A DNA stretch of 29,521 bases from Bacteroidales bacterium UBA6408 (GCA_002439805.1 DJPQ01000028.1:59833-89353); one strand, 5' to 3'. Shown: positions 14,853-22,941, counted from the stretch's first letter. Numbers and translations are program-made. The notes: generated by a model from the sequence alone, not told the origin.

Positions 14853-15803
14853 ATGAGCTGGTTCGAAGCGATATTATTGGGCTTGCTGCAGGGGCTGACG
14901 GAGTTTCTGCCGGTGAGCAGCAGCGGGCATCTTCAGATTGGAAAGGAACTGCTCGGGATTGACGCCGGGGAAGACCTCGTGTTTGAGGTGGTCGTGCACG
15001 CCGCCACGGTCCTGAGCACGATTGTGGTGTTCCGCAGGCAGCTTTGGGGACTTTTGAAGTCGCTTTTCGTCAAGGACGGGCTCTTCAGGAGCATCGCGCA
15101 TCCCTCGCGCTTCAACGACGGGACGGACTATGTGCTGAAAATCTGCGTGTCGATGATTCCCGTGTTCATCGTCGGGATGTTCTTCAAGGATGCCGTGGAG
15201 AGCATTTTCGGCTCGTCGATATATGTGGTCGCCGGCGCTCTGCTCGTGACCGCGCTGCTGCTTCTGCTCTCGGACAACGCCTCAAAGCTGAAATTCGGCG
15301 GCTGCCGGAGCTGCTGCAAGTACAAGTCTCCGATTGAGGCCGCCGGGTTTTCGCCGGTGAAGGACGGGGAGGACGGAATCTCTGGCGTCGCATCCGATGG
15401 CTCGCGCAAGCCGGATGGGGCGGCCGTGCGCAACGGCATCTCCTACTGGCAGGCGTTTGTCGTGGGGCTCGGTCAGGCCGTCGCGGTTCTTCCGGGACTT
15501 TCCCGCTCTGGCACGACCATCGCCACCGGACTTCTCTGCGGCGTGAAGCGCGATGTGATTGCGCAGTTTTCCTTCCTGATGGTTCTCGTGCCGATTCTCG
15601 GCGAGGCTTTCCTTGAGATTGTCGGAGGGGAGATGGCGGCGTCGACTGTCGGGGCGCTTCCTCTCCTGCTCGGGTTCGTCTCGGCGTTCGTCGCGGGACT
15701 TTTTGCCTGCAAAGTGATGATTGCTCTCGTGAAGAAGACGAAACTCGGCTGGTTCTCTCTCTACTGCGCCGTCGTCGCCGTCCTCATATTCATATTTGCA
15801 TAA
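14853..15803 (+). CDS. uppP: Undecaprenyl-diphosphatase UppP/BacA with an extra central loop
   Basis: 316 residues, about 45 longer than usual. It dephosphorylates undecaprenyl diphosphate to recycle the wall and O-antigen carrier lipid; the family can confer bacitracin tolerance. Both catalytic repeats are present: EGLTEFLPVSSSGH-type motif (Glu17, Ser22-24, His26) and PGLSRSGTT (214-222). Between TM segments, residues about 141-195 form an extra hydrophilic loop with three cysteines (C151, C154, C155) and an Asp/Gly-rich part. In Bacteroides relatives this stretch is only a few residues long. The gene follows DUF3098 closely; truB, often next, is absent. Confidence 0.95.
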   Translation: MSWFEAILLGLLQGLTEFLPVSSSGHLQIGKELLGIDAGEDLVFEVVVHAATVLSTIVVFRRQLWGLLKSLFVKDGLFRSIAHPSRFNDGTDYVLKICVSMIPVFIVGMFFKDAVESIFGSSIYVVAGALLVTALLLLLSDNASKLKFGGCRSCCKYKSPIEAAGFSPVKDGEDGISGVASDGSRKPDGAAVRNGISYWQAFVVGLGQAVAVLPGLSRSGTTIATGLLCGVKRDVIAQFSFLMVLVPILGEAFLEIVGGEMAASTVGALPLLLGFVSAFVAGLFACKVMIALVKKTKLGWFSLYCAVVAVLIFIFA

Positions 15804-15831
15804 TCCGGCACTCCCGTATCCCCGAACGCAG

Positions 15832-16572
15832 ATGACAAGGAACCTCACATATTTCGTCGCCGACGTGCACCTCGGCTGTGATGTCCTCAATCCTCAGGAC
15901 AGGGAGGCGCGTTTTGTGGGCTTTCTGAAATCGCTGCCGGAAGAGACTGAAAGTCTCTATCTGCTCGGGGACATCTGGGACTTCTGGTACGAGTACCGTG
16001 ACGTGGTCCCAAAGGGCTATGTGCGGGTGTTCGCGGCGCTCCTCGACCTCATGGACCGGGGCGTGAACGTCTGGTTCTTCCGGGGCAACCACGATGTCTG
16101 GAGCTACTCCTATTTCGAGTCTCTCGGAATGAAGCGGCTTGAGCAGCCCTATGTCACGACCATCTCCGGCAAGGTCTTCTGCCTCGGGCACGGCGACGGT
16201 CTCGGTCCCGTCCCGCACGGCTACCGCGTCTTGTCCGGCATCTTCCACTGCCGCCCGCTCCAGAGGCTCTTCAGCACCCTGCACCCGTGGCTCGCCTTCC
16301 GGCTGGGCAACACATGGTCGAAGCGCAACCGTCTGAGGCACAAGACCGAGTATGTCTTCCGGGGCGAGGACGAGCCGCTCTACAGGTTCGCCGAGTCGAT
16401 GGGGGAAAAGCGGCACATAGACTACTTCATCTTCGGCCACTTCCACTCATGGGTCGATCTCCGTCTCCCCTGCGGAGCGAATTTCCGCATGGTAAAGGAC
16501 TGGTTCCGCTCCTCTCCCTACCTCGTCTGGGACGGCGAATCGCTCCAATCCGCCGAGTATCGGGCAAGGTGA
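15832..16572 (+). CDS. LpxH-like UDP-2,3-diacylglucosamine diphosphatase (calcineurin-like metallophosphoesterase)
   Basis: 246 residues from MTRNLTYFVADVHLG. An earlier in-frame ATG (15796) lies inside the uppP end and adds an atypical leader, so I prefer 15832. All metal-ligand motifs are visible: DVHLG (about 10-14), GDIWDFWYEY (GD about 46), GNHD, GHGDG and GHFH. LpxH removes UMP from UDP-2,3-diacyl-glucosamine in lipid A synthesis at the inner membrane. Bacteroidota carry this divergent form; an unrelated phosphoesterase role is possible. It follows uppP with a 28-bp gap, so both envelope-lipid genes are probably co-transcribed. Confidence 0.85.
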   Translation: MTRNLTYFVADVHLGCDVLNPQDREARFVGFLKSLPEETESLYLLGDIWDFWYEYRDVVPKGYVRVFAALLDLMDRGVNVWFFRGNHDVWSYSYFESLGMKRLEQPYVTTISGKVFCLGHGDGLGPVPHGYRVLSGIFHCRPLQRLFSTLHPWLAFRLGNTWSKRNRLRHKTEYVFRGEDEPLYRFAESMGEKRHIDYFIFGHFHSWVDLRLPCGANFRMVKDWFRSSPYLVWDGESLQSAEYRAR

Positions 16573-16628
16573 CCGGATGCGGCAGTCTCTTTTTCTCTGT
16601 GAAAATCAATGAAATATAATTTAATTCA

Positions 16629-17204
16629 ATGAATATGAAACGTATTATTTCAATTTTGGCAATGCTGTTCATCGGCGCTCTCGCCGCGTCGGGACTCAGA
16701 GCTCAGACCCTCGGCGGGACTCAGACCATCGACGTCACTGAGCGGGTTACGGGCGTTTCTTCACTTGAGGGGGTTCTCACCTGTTACAGAGGCAACCTTA
16801 TGATGAACGGCCGGGTGCTCACCCCGGCGGAAATGTCCGTCATCTTCCCTTCCAATGTCTTCGCTTCCGCGACCGGAGGGCAGAGAATGCGCCGCGCCGG
16901 CAAGGGAATGATGATAGGCGGCGGCATCGCGACGGGCGTCGGTTTCCTTGCCTATCTCGGAGGACTTGCCGCGATAAACAATTCCTCGGCTGACGGCGGT
17001 TATGGGGGATTCATGCTGGCATATTGCGGTATGATTGATTTTGTCGTCGGCGCCGGTGTCCTTGCCGGCGGCATTGCCGTCTATTGTGTCGGAAACGGCC
17101 GAATCAGAAGGGCCGTGAATGCCTACAACTCAATGCGTTCCCGTGAATATACTTTGAACATCGGCGCTACCCCGCATGGTCTGGGGGTTTCATTGGCATT
17201 TTAG
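16629..17204 (+). CDS. Small exported protein of unknown function with two hydrophobic segments
   Basis: 191 residues, not recognised as a named family. A signal peptide covers residues 1-25 (ending LRAQT). After a polar part (about 26-90) come two Gly/Ala-rich hydrophobic segments (about 95-116 and 126-152), the first preceded by RRAGKGMMIGGG. The final strand (TLNIGATPHGLGVSLAF) ends in Phe, as many outer-membrane proteins do. Similar small proteins ending in a GIGL-type strand are common in Bacteroidales genomes. No promoter of the TAnnTTTG type was found in the 56-bp gap after the LpxH-like gene, so read-through from that operon is likely. It ends 2 bp before the convergent DUF4294 gene. 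Confidence 0.7.
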   Translation: MNMKRIISILAMLFIGALAASGLRAQTLGGTQTIDVTERVTGVSSLEGVLTCYRGNLMMNGRVLTPAEMSVIFPSNVFASATGGQRMRRAGKGMMIGGGIATGVGFLAYLGGLAAINNSSADGGYGGFMLAYCGMIDFVVGAGVLAGGIAVYCVGNGRIRRAVNAYNSMRSREYTLNIGATPHGLGVSLAF

Positions 17205-17206
17205 TC

Positions 17207-17905
17207 CTATTCCTCGGCCGGCTTCCAGCAGCGGTATTTCTCGGGAATCTCGACCACGGGCGGGTCTTTCCAGAACAGCGACCAGTAAAGCATCGGAAAG
17301 TCCCCGTCCTTCCACAGCTGCACCAGCTCCTCCACCTGCGCGTCCTCGCCCTGAGGGTCGTAGGGCTTCTTCATGTCCTCGTCGAACATCCTCGCCACGC
17401 CCTGCCAGAATCCGGCTGTGATGCCGCCCTTGTAGCCGCGTATCAGCTCGTATGACGTGTGCCCGGTCTCGCGGTCTATCAGTTTCATAATCAGCATCCC
17501 CTGCGTCACGGTAAGGTTTCTCATCTGCTTCTCGAACACTCCGAACAGCTCCTTCTGGAGGTGGTTGATGTAGCGCTCCTTCCGCAGCCCCGTCAGATGG
17601 TCGGCGGCAATCACGCTGTCCGTCTCCTGAACCATCCTCTTGGCCACGAGCGCGTAGGGATAGGCCTTGCTGAAATTGTGCACGAGCCTGTAGTATTTCC
17701 GCCATTCCTTCCCCTTCTGCCTTGGCATCCTCTGGAACACGCGGGCCGGGCGTATGCTGTCATAATAGACGGTGTCCCCGTTCTCCACGGCATATTCCAG
17801 AAATCCTCCCGTCTTTTTTGTGCGCTCCTGCGCGTCCGAACTCAACGAGGCCGCGCCCCCGAATACGAGGACGATGAGGATAGATATGAGCCGGAGGCGT
17901 TTCAT
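17207..17905 (-). CDS. DUF4294 domain exported protein
   Basis: 232 residues with a signal peptide (1-25). The conserved block NGDTVYYDSIRPARVF, EWRKYYRLVHNFSKAYPYAL and LTVTQGMLIMKLIDRE...SYELIRGYKGG (about 42-170) is characteristic of DUF4294, a Bacteroidota-specific family of unknown biochemical role. The end (about 172-232) includes GFWQGVARMFDEDMKKPYDPQGED, also typical. It stands alone, transcribed against its neighbour. Confidence 0.85.
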   Translation of the reverse strand: MKRLRLISILIVLVFGGAASLSSDAQERTKKTGGFLEYAVENGDTVYYDSIRPARVFQRMPRQKGKEWRKYYRLVHNFSKAYPYALVAKRMVQETDSVIAADHLTGLRKERYINHLQKELFGVFEKQMRNLTVTQGMLIMKLIDRETGHTSYELIRGYKGGITAGFWQGVARMFDEDMKKPYDPQGEDAQVEELVQLWKDGDFPMLYWSLFWKDPPVVEIPEKYRCWKPAEE

Positions 17906-18167
17906 TTCTTTATGTGTATTTTGTATGTGCCCGCTTGCTTCTGAGTTTCCGCATATCCTGCAAAAATAATCATTTCCCTCGTCATGTCGTCAATCGGCGG
18001 GCAAATATATGTCGTGATGTCTCGTGCCGTCCGTCCCGCGATATCGTTTTCCATTCGGTCGAAAATGAATGAATATATTTTTCATCAATCCTTGTAATCC
18101 CTTGAAAATGGAAAAGTTAATCTGCTAAAAATGCGGTCAAAAAAGTTTGAAATTTTCTGTAAAAAAG
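17906..18167. other. Intergenic region between the DUF4294 gene and the rplP promoter
   Basis: This AT-rich divergent gap holds a candidate minus-strand -7 box (17961-17968, below). The rest to 18167 shows no gene-like frame, no tRNA and no obvious repeat. In particular there is no rpsC remnant upstream of rplP. Confidence 0.6.
17961..17968 (-). promoter_or_regulatory. Possible -7 box for the DUF4294 gene
   Basis: On the minus strand 17968-17961 reads TATTTTTG (TAnnTTTG), 55 bp before the ATG. A TTG at 17993-17991 is 22 bp away, slightly beyond the usual spacing. Confidence 0.45.
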
Positions 18168-18197
18168 TTGCCGTTTCAATATTTTTTTGTAACTTTG
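18168..18197 (+). promoter_or_regulatory. Promoter of the rplP-rplQ ribosomal operon
   Basis: TTG (18168-18170), a 19-bp spacer and TAACTTTG (18190-18197) give a near-perfect Bacteroidota promoter with the same spacing as the rplC promoter. It drives the second half of the divided cluster. Confidence 0.87.
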
Positions 18198-18200
18198 CAG

Positions 18201-18293
18201 TCCCAAAATTGAGGGGTAGTATGCCCAACTGTCTATCACTCAATGGTTTAGAGGGAGAGGTTGAATAATTTATAATTCAAAAGTAATAAGACA
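18201..18293 (+). promoter_or_regulatory. Structured 5' leader of the rplP operon
   Basis: The leader of about 90 nt contains an outer pairing ATTGAG (18208-18213) with CTCAAT (18239-18244), enclosing GGG (18214-18216)/CCC (18224-18226). A second hairpin TTGAAT/ATTCAA (about 18261-18280) lies near the start codon. The folds were read by eye; a regulatory role is inferred only. Confidence 0.4.
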
Positions 18294-18713
18294 ATGTTAC
18301 AACCAAAGAAAACAAAGTTTAGGAGGCAGCAGAAAGGCCGCATGAAGGGTCTTGCCCAGAGAGGCAACCAGCTCGCGTTCGGCTCTTTCGGCATCAAGAC
18401 CTTGGAAAATTGTTGGCTTACAGGTCGTCAGATTGAGGCTGCCCGTCAGGCGGTGTCGCGTTACATGAAGCGTGAGGGTAAAATCTGGATCAGAATCTTC
18501 CCTGACAAGCCTTACACAAGGAAGCCTGCCGAGGTCCGAATGGGTAAAGGAAAGGGTAATCCGGAGGGATTCGTGTGCCCTGTTACCCCCGGGCGCATTC
18601 TCATCGAGGCCGAGGGCGTTCCGATGGAGATTGCAAAGGAGGCGCTTCGCCTCGGCGCTCAGAAGCTCCCTGTAACCACAAAGTTCGTGGTACGCAGAGA
18701 CTATGTTGAATAA
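18294..18713 (+). CDS. rplP: 50S ribosomal protein L16
   Basis: 139 residues. MLQPKKTKFRRQQKGRMKG and the basic core QIEAARQAVSRYMKREGKIWIRIFPDKP are diagnostic. VRMGKGKGNPEGFVCPV (about 80-97) includes the arginine-containing loop that is hydroxylated in some bacteria. L16 organises the A-site tRNA-binding region. It opens this operon, whereas it normally follows rpsC directly. Confidence 0.98.
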   Translation: MLQPKKTKFRRQQKGRMKGLAQRGNQLAFGSFGIKTLENCWLTGRQIEAARQAVSRYMKREGKIWIRIFPDKPYTRKPAEVRMGKGKGNPEGFVCPVTPGRILIEAEGVPMEIAKEALRLGAQKLPVTTKFVVRRDYVE

Positions 18714-18734
18714 TTTAATGGAGAGCAGAAAGTT

Positions 18735-18929
18735 ATGAAAATCACAGAAGTACGTGAAATGTCGGTCGCAGATCTTCGTGACCGCATCGCGGTTGAGAAA
18801 GCCAACCTTTCTACAATGAAAATGAATCACGCCATCTCTCCGTTAGAGGATACGTCGAAAATCAAGAAGGCACGGAAGGACATCGCGCGCATGATGTTCG
18901 TCCTTGCAGAAAAAGAGAAACAGAACTAA
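18735..18929 (+). CDS. rpmC: 50S ribosomal protein L29
   Basis: 64 residues, normal. MKITEVREMSVADLRDRI and NHAISPLEDTSKIKKARKDIARMM form the two-helix L29 fold near the tunnel exit beside L23. It lies 21 bp after rplP. Confidence 0.95.
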   Translation: MKITEVREMSVADLRDRIAVEKANLSTMKMNHAISPLEDTSKIKKARKDIARMMFVLAEKEKQN

Positions 18930-18940
18930 ATTGAATTCTC

Positions 18941-19195
18941 ATGGAAAGAAATCTTCGCAAGGAAAGAATAGGTGTTGTGGTAAGCAACAAGATGGACAAG
19001 TCCATCGTGGTTGCCGTCAAGACAAAGGAAATGCACCCGATGTACGGCAAGTTCGTGAAGAAGACCACCAAGTTCGTCGCTCATGACGAGAAGAACGAGT
19101 GCAGTGTAGGCGACACTGTCCTCATCATGGAGACCCGTCCCCTGAGCAAGACAAAGAACTGGAGATTAGTTGAAATCGTAGAAAAAGTTAAGTAA
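18941..19195 (+). CDS. rpsQ: 30S ribosomal protein S17
   Basis: 84 residues. RKERIGVVVSNKMDKSIVV, HPMYGKFVKKTTKF and VLIMETRPLSKTKNWRLVEI are the S17 signature. It is a primary 16S rRNA binder with a five-stranded barrel. The gap to rpmC is 11 bp and to rplN 2 bp. Confidence 0.97.
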   Translation: MERNLRKERIGVVVSNKMDKSIVVAVKTKEMHPMYGKFVKKTTKFVAHDEKNECSVGDTVLIMETRPLSKTKNWRLVEIVEKVK

Positions 19196-19197
19196 CA

Positions 19198-19563
<366 letters not shown>

Positions 19564-19574
19564 TTGTAATTATT

Positions 19575-19889
19575 ATGAAAAGAATTAAAAAAGGCGACAC
19601 CGTATTTGTAAATGCCGGTAACGACAAGGGAAAGACCGGTAAGGTGCTTGAGATTCTCACGGACAAGAACCGCGCGATTGTAGAGGGCATCAACATCGTG
19701 TCAAAGCACACCAAACCAAACGCAAAGAATCCTCAGGGAGGAATCATCAAACAGGAAGCTGGAATCCACATCTCCAACCTTCAGCTCATCGACCCTGCGA
19801 AGGGCGGCGCAACCCGCGTGGGCTTCAAGATCAAGGAGGATGGCACTAAGGTTCGTGTTTCCAAAAAATCAGGGGAGGAGATTAAGTAA
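19575..19889 (+). CDS. rplX: 50S ribosomal protein L24
   Basis: 104 residues with the KOW motif at the start (KKGDTVFVNAGNDKGKTGKVLEI) and the conserved NIVSKHTKPNAKNPQGGIIKQEAGIHISN. It is an early assembly protein. Its stop overlaps the rplE start by one base (TAATG), indicating coupled translation. Confidence 0.97.
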   Translation: MKRIKKGDTVFVNAGNDKGKTGKVLEILTDKNRAIVEGINIVSKHTKPNAKNPQGGIIKQEAGIHISNLQLIDPAKGGATRVGFKIKEDGTKVRVSKKSGEEIK

Positions 19890-20491
19890 TGGCAGCAAAG
19901 AAACAGGCAGCCGCTCCGGCAGCACAGACAGTACCGGCAGGATATGTCCCTGCACTTAAGAAACTCTATAAGGAAGAGATTATCGCGAAGCTCACGAAGC
20001 AGTTCGGCTACTCTACCGTGATGCAGGTTCCTAAGCTCGTGAAGATTACCATCAACGAGGGCGTGGGCGACGCGACCGGCGACAAGAAGCTCGTCGAGGT
20101 GGCTCAGCAGGAACTTACCGCAATCACGGGACAGAAGGCAATCGTGACCGCTTCAAGGAAGGATATTTCCAACTTCAAGCTCCGTAAGGGAATGCCTATC
20201 GGAACGAAGGTCACCCTGCGCAACGTGAAGATGTACGAGTTCCTTGAGAGGCTCATCCGCATCTCCCTTCCGCGTATCCGCGACTTCAACGGAATCTCCG
20301 AGAAGATGGACGGAAAGGGTAACTACACGCTCGGAATCAAGGAGCAGATCATATTCCCGGAAATCGACATCGACAAGATTACGAAGATTCTCGGAATGGA
20401 AATCACTTTCGTGACTACAGCCAAGACCGACGAGGAGGCTTATGCGCTTCTTTCCGCATTCGGTCTGCCTTTCAAGAAAAATAACAAATAA
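19889..20491 (+). CDS. rplE: 50S ribosomal protein L5
   Basis: 200 residues. After an Ala-rich N-terminal extension (1-20: AAKKQAAAPAAQTVPAG) it shows the L5 core: KLVKITINEGVG, LTAITGQKAIVTASRKDISNFKLRKGMPIG and RDFNGISEKMDGKGNYTLGIKEQ. It binds 5S rRNA and contacts P-site tRNA. The extension makes it about 20 residues longer than E. coli L5. Confidence 0.97.
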   Translation: MAAKKQAAAPAAQTVPAGYVPALKKLYKEEIIAKLTKQFGYSTVMQVPKLVKITINEGVGDATGDKKLVEVAQQELTAITGQKAIVTASRKDISNFKLRKGMPIGTKVTLRNVKMYEFLERLIRISLPRIRDFNGISEKMDGKGNYTLGIKEQIIFPEIDIDKITKILGMEITFVTTAKTDEEAYALLSAFGLPFKKNNK

Positions 20492-20502
20492 AGACTCAGA
20501 AG

Positions 20503-20772
20503 ATGGCAAAAGAATCAATGAAAGCCCGCGAGGTTAAGCGCGCGAAGCTGGTTGCTAAATACGCCGAGAAGAGGAAGGCTCTCAAGGAGGCAGGTGACTG
20601 GGCGGCTCTCGACAAGCTCCCTAAGAACTCAAGCCCTTGCCGTATGCACAACCGCTGCTCTCTTACGGGAAGGCCGAAGGGTTACATGAGGATGTTCGGC
20701 ATCAGCCGTATCCAGTTCCGCGAGATGGCAAGCAACGGTCTCATCCCGGGTGTCAAGAAGGCAAGCTGGTAA
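20503..20772 (+). CDS. rpsN: 30S ribosomal protein S14 (long, zinc-less form)
   Basis: 89 residues. MAKESMKAREVKRAKLVAKYAEKRKALK is the long-form N-terminus, followed by SPCRMHNRCSLTGRPKGYMRMFGISRIQFREMA. Of the zinc-binding CxxC pairs of the short form only isolated cysteines (PCRMHNRC) remain, so this is the C-minus type. It follows rplE after 11 bp. Confidence 0.97.
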   Translation: MAKESMKAREVKRAKLVAKYAEKRKALKEAGDWAALDKLPKNSSPCRMHNRCSLTGRPKGYMRMFGISRIQFREMASNGLIPGVKKASW

Positions 20773-20861
20773 CAGGGAACAAGTTTATTACAAATATTTA
20801 TTATCAATTCGGATATCGGGCGCCTCAGGGCGTCGTGAAATCCACTAAAAAGGATTTAAAA

Positions 20862-21257
20862 ATGACTGATCCAATTGCAGATTACCTTACAAGGGTTCGC
20901 AACGCCTACGCGGTAGGCAAGAAGGTCGTTGAGGTTCCGGCTTCAAAGATTAAGCTGGCAATCACGAAGATTCTCTGCGAGAAAGGCTACATCCTCAGCT
21001 ACAAGGTCGTTGAGGGAACTCCTTTCAACACAATCAAAATCGCTCTGAAGTACCATCCTCAGACCAAGGCTGCGGCCATCAAGCACATCGAGCGCATCTC
21101 GAGACCGGGTCTCAGAAAGTATGTCGATGTCGAGAATATGCCGCGCGTTCTGAACGGACTCGGAATCGCGGTTATTTCAACTTCAAAGGGTGTCATCACT
21201 GACAAGGAAGCCAAGGAGCTCAACGTCGGCGGTGAGGTTCTCTGTTATGTTTATTAA
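20862..21257 (+). CDS. rpsH: 30S ribosomal protein S8
   Basis: 131 residues from MTDPIADYLTRVRNAY, the conserved S8 start. An upstream in-frame ATG (20637) lies inside rpsN and is not used. The end MPRVLNGLGIAVISTSKGVITDKEAKELNVGGEVLCYVY is typical. S8 organises the central 16S domain; in E. coli it represses the spc operon. The 89-bp gap before it, unusually long for this operon, contains TATTACAAATATTTATTATC and could hold a processing or weak regulatory site. Confidence 0.97.
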   Translation: MTDPIADYLTRVRNAYAVGKKVVEVPASKIKLAITKILCEKGYILSYKVVEGTPFNTIKIALKYHPQTKAAAIKHIERISRPGLRKYVDVENMPRVLNGLGIAVISTSKGVITDKEAKELNVGGEVLCYVY

Positions 21258-21275
21258 TCTAAAAACTGAAGAATA

Positions 21276-21836
21276 ATGTCAAGAATTGGTAAATTGCCTG
21301 TACACCTTCCTGCCGGCGTGACCGTAGAGGTTGCCGCCGGAAACGTGGTTAAGGTTAAAGGACCTCTCGGACAGCTCAGCCAGAAGGTTGATCCGGACAT
21401 CACCGTCACCGTAGAGGGAAATGAAGTAAAATTGGCACGCCCGACAGATCTTCCTCGTCACCGCTCGATGCACGGTCTCTACCGCGCTCTCATCCATAAC
21501 ATGGTGGTCGGCGTTTCTGAGGGCTACACAATCCGTCAGGAACTTGTCGGCGTGGGTTACCGTGTCGAGGTTGCCGGTCAGATGGCGGTCTTCGCCCTCG
21601 GCTTCTCTCACGAGATTCACTTCCGGCTTCCGGCCGAGATAAAGGCGGAGGCCGAGCCGGTGAAGAAGGGACAGAATCCGGTGCTCGTCCTCAAGAGCTG
21701 CGACAAGCAGCTTATCGGACAGGTCGCCGCAAAGATCCGCTCATTCCGCAAGCCTGAGCCATACAAGGGCAAGGGTATCAAGTTCGTTGGCGAGACGCTT
21801 CGTCGCAAGGCCGGTAAATCAGCAGGCGCTAAATAA
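21276..21836 (+). CDS. rplF: 50S ribosomal protein L6
   Basis: 186 residues. MSRIGKLPVHLPAGVTVEV, two homologous domains, and the C-terminal KPEPYKGKGIKFVGETLRRKAGKSAGAK match L6, which lies near the factor-binding site of the large subunit. It follows rpsH after 18 bp. Confidence 0.98.
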   Translation: MSRIGKLPVHLPAGVTVEVAAGNVVKVKGPLGQLSQKVDPDITVTVEGNEVKLARPTDLPRHRSMHGLYRALIHNMVVGVSEGYTIRQELVGVGYRVEVAGQMAVFALGFSHEIHFRLPAEIKAEAEPVKKGQNPVLVLKSCDKQLIGQVAAKIRSFRKPEPYKGKGIKFVGETLRRKAGKSAGAK

Positions 21837-21851
21837 TAGGAGGACTAAGTT

Positions 21852-22214
21852 ATGGCATTGAATAAGATTGAAAGAAGAAAAAGGATTCACTACCGTATTC
21901 GTAAAGTCGTTAATGGTACTGCTGAGAGACCGAGAATGGTTGTGTTCAGAAGCAACAAGCAGATTTACGTTCAGGTTGTTGACGACTTGAAGGGCATCAC
22001 CCTCGCTGCCGCCGCTTCAAATGACAAGGAACTTGCCGCTGACTGCAAGGGCAAGACCGGCGTCGAGGCTGCCGCAATCGTTGGAAAGAAGATAGCGGAG
22101 CGTGCCCTCGCAAAGGGAATCACTACGATTTCCTTCGACCGTGGAGGCTACCTCTATCACGGACGTGTTAAAAGTTTGGCTGATGCTGCCCGTGAAGGTG
22201 GCCTGATTTTCTAA
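21852..22214 (+). CDS. rplR: 50S ribosomal protein L18
   Basis: 120 residues. A basic start (MALNKIERRKRIHYRIRKVV) is followed by RPRMVVFRSNKQIYVQVVDD and the end SFDRGGYLYHGRVKSLADAAREGGL. L18 binds 5S rRNA with L5. Preceded by AGGAGG-like sequence (taggaggactaagtt). Confidence 0.98.
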   Translation: MALNKIERRKRIHYRIRKVVNGTAERPRMVVFRSNKQIYVQVVDDLKGITLAAAASNDKELAADCKGKTGVEAAAIVGKKIAERALAKGITTISFDRGGYLYHGRVKSLADAAREGGLIF

Positions 22215-22226
22215 AAAATTGAGACT

Positions 22227-22745
22227 ATGGCAAATACAAATGTTAAGAAAGTAAAGACATCTGACCTTGAGCTCAAGGACAGACTTGTTGCCATCCAGAG
22301 AGTGACCAAGGTCACCAAGGGTGGTCGTCACTTCAGTTTTGCAGCCATTGTTGTTGTGGGTGACGAGAACGGCGTTGTCGGTTATGGTCTCGGTAAGGCC
22401 AATGAGGTCACTACGGCAATCTCCAAGGGTGTAGAGGATGCGAAGAAGAATCTCGTGAAGGTTCCTGTTCTCAATCACACTATCCCTCACGTGCAGGAGG
22501 CAAAGTTCGGCGGCGCTCGCGTCTTCATGAAGCCTGCTGCCCCGGGTACCGGAGTTAAGGCCGGCGGTGCGATGCGTGTCGTTTTCGAGTCGGTCGGAAT
22601 CCACAATGTCCTCGCGAAGTCAAAGGGCTCTTCAAACCCTCACAACCTCGTGAAGGCTACCGTTGCGGCTCTCACTGAAATGCGTGACGCCTACACTGTC
22701 GCAGGACTCCGCGGCATTCCTATGAGCAGAGTGTTTAAAGGTTAA
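22227..22745 (+). CDS. rpsE: 30S ribosomal protein S5
   Basis: 172 residues. ELKDRLVAIQRVTKVTKGGRHFSFAAIVVVGDENGVVGYGLGKANEV is the double-stranded-RNA-binding-like N domain, followed by the C domain with KSKGSSNPHNLVKATVAAL. S5 affects decoding accuracy and mRNA unwinding. Preceding gap 12 bp. Confidence 0.98.
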   Translation: MANTNVKKVKTSDLELKDRLVAIQRVTKVTKGGRHFSFAAIVVVGDENGVVGYGLGKANEVTTAISKGVEDAKKNLVKVPVLNHTIPHVQEAKFGGARVFMKPAAPGTGVKAGGAMRVVFESVGIHNVLAKSKGSSNPHNLVKATVAALTEMRDAYTVAGLRGIPMSRVFKG

Positions 22746-22758
22746 GGAGGACTGAACT

Positions 22759-22941
22759 ATGGCAAAAGTAAAGATTACTCAGATTAAGAGCAGGAGCGGA
22801 GCTACGAAGAGGCAGATTGCGAACCTCGCGTCACTCGGAATCCACAGGCTTCACCAGGCCGTTGAAGTCGAGCTCACCCCTGTGACCAAGGGAATGCTTG
22901 AGAAAGTTCTTCACCTTGTTACGGTTGAGGAAGTAAAATAA
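22759..22941 (+). CDS. rpmD: 50S ribosomal protein L30
   Basis: 60 residues, usual length (KITQIKSRSGATKRQIANLASLGIHRLHQ, then a short C-terminal strand). A clear AAGGAGG site lies 6-12 bp before its ATG. Confidence 0.95.
   Translation: MAKVKITQIKSRSGATKRQIANLASLGIHRLHQAVEVELTPVTKGMLEKVLHLVTVEEVK

Noticed and set aside
15790..16446. 218-codon open frame on minus opposite the LpxH-like gene
   Set aside because: Val/Glu/Pro-rich shadow; the plus strand shows all metallophosphoesterase motifs.
7460..18293. Integrated prophage or genomic island between the ribosomal halves
   Set aside because: No integrase, tRNA, att-like repeats or phage genes; the contents are housekeeping genes with similar composition to the rest.
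20637..20861. Upstream start for S8
   Set aside because: It is inside rpsN in another frame; the conserved S8 start is at 20862.
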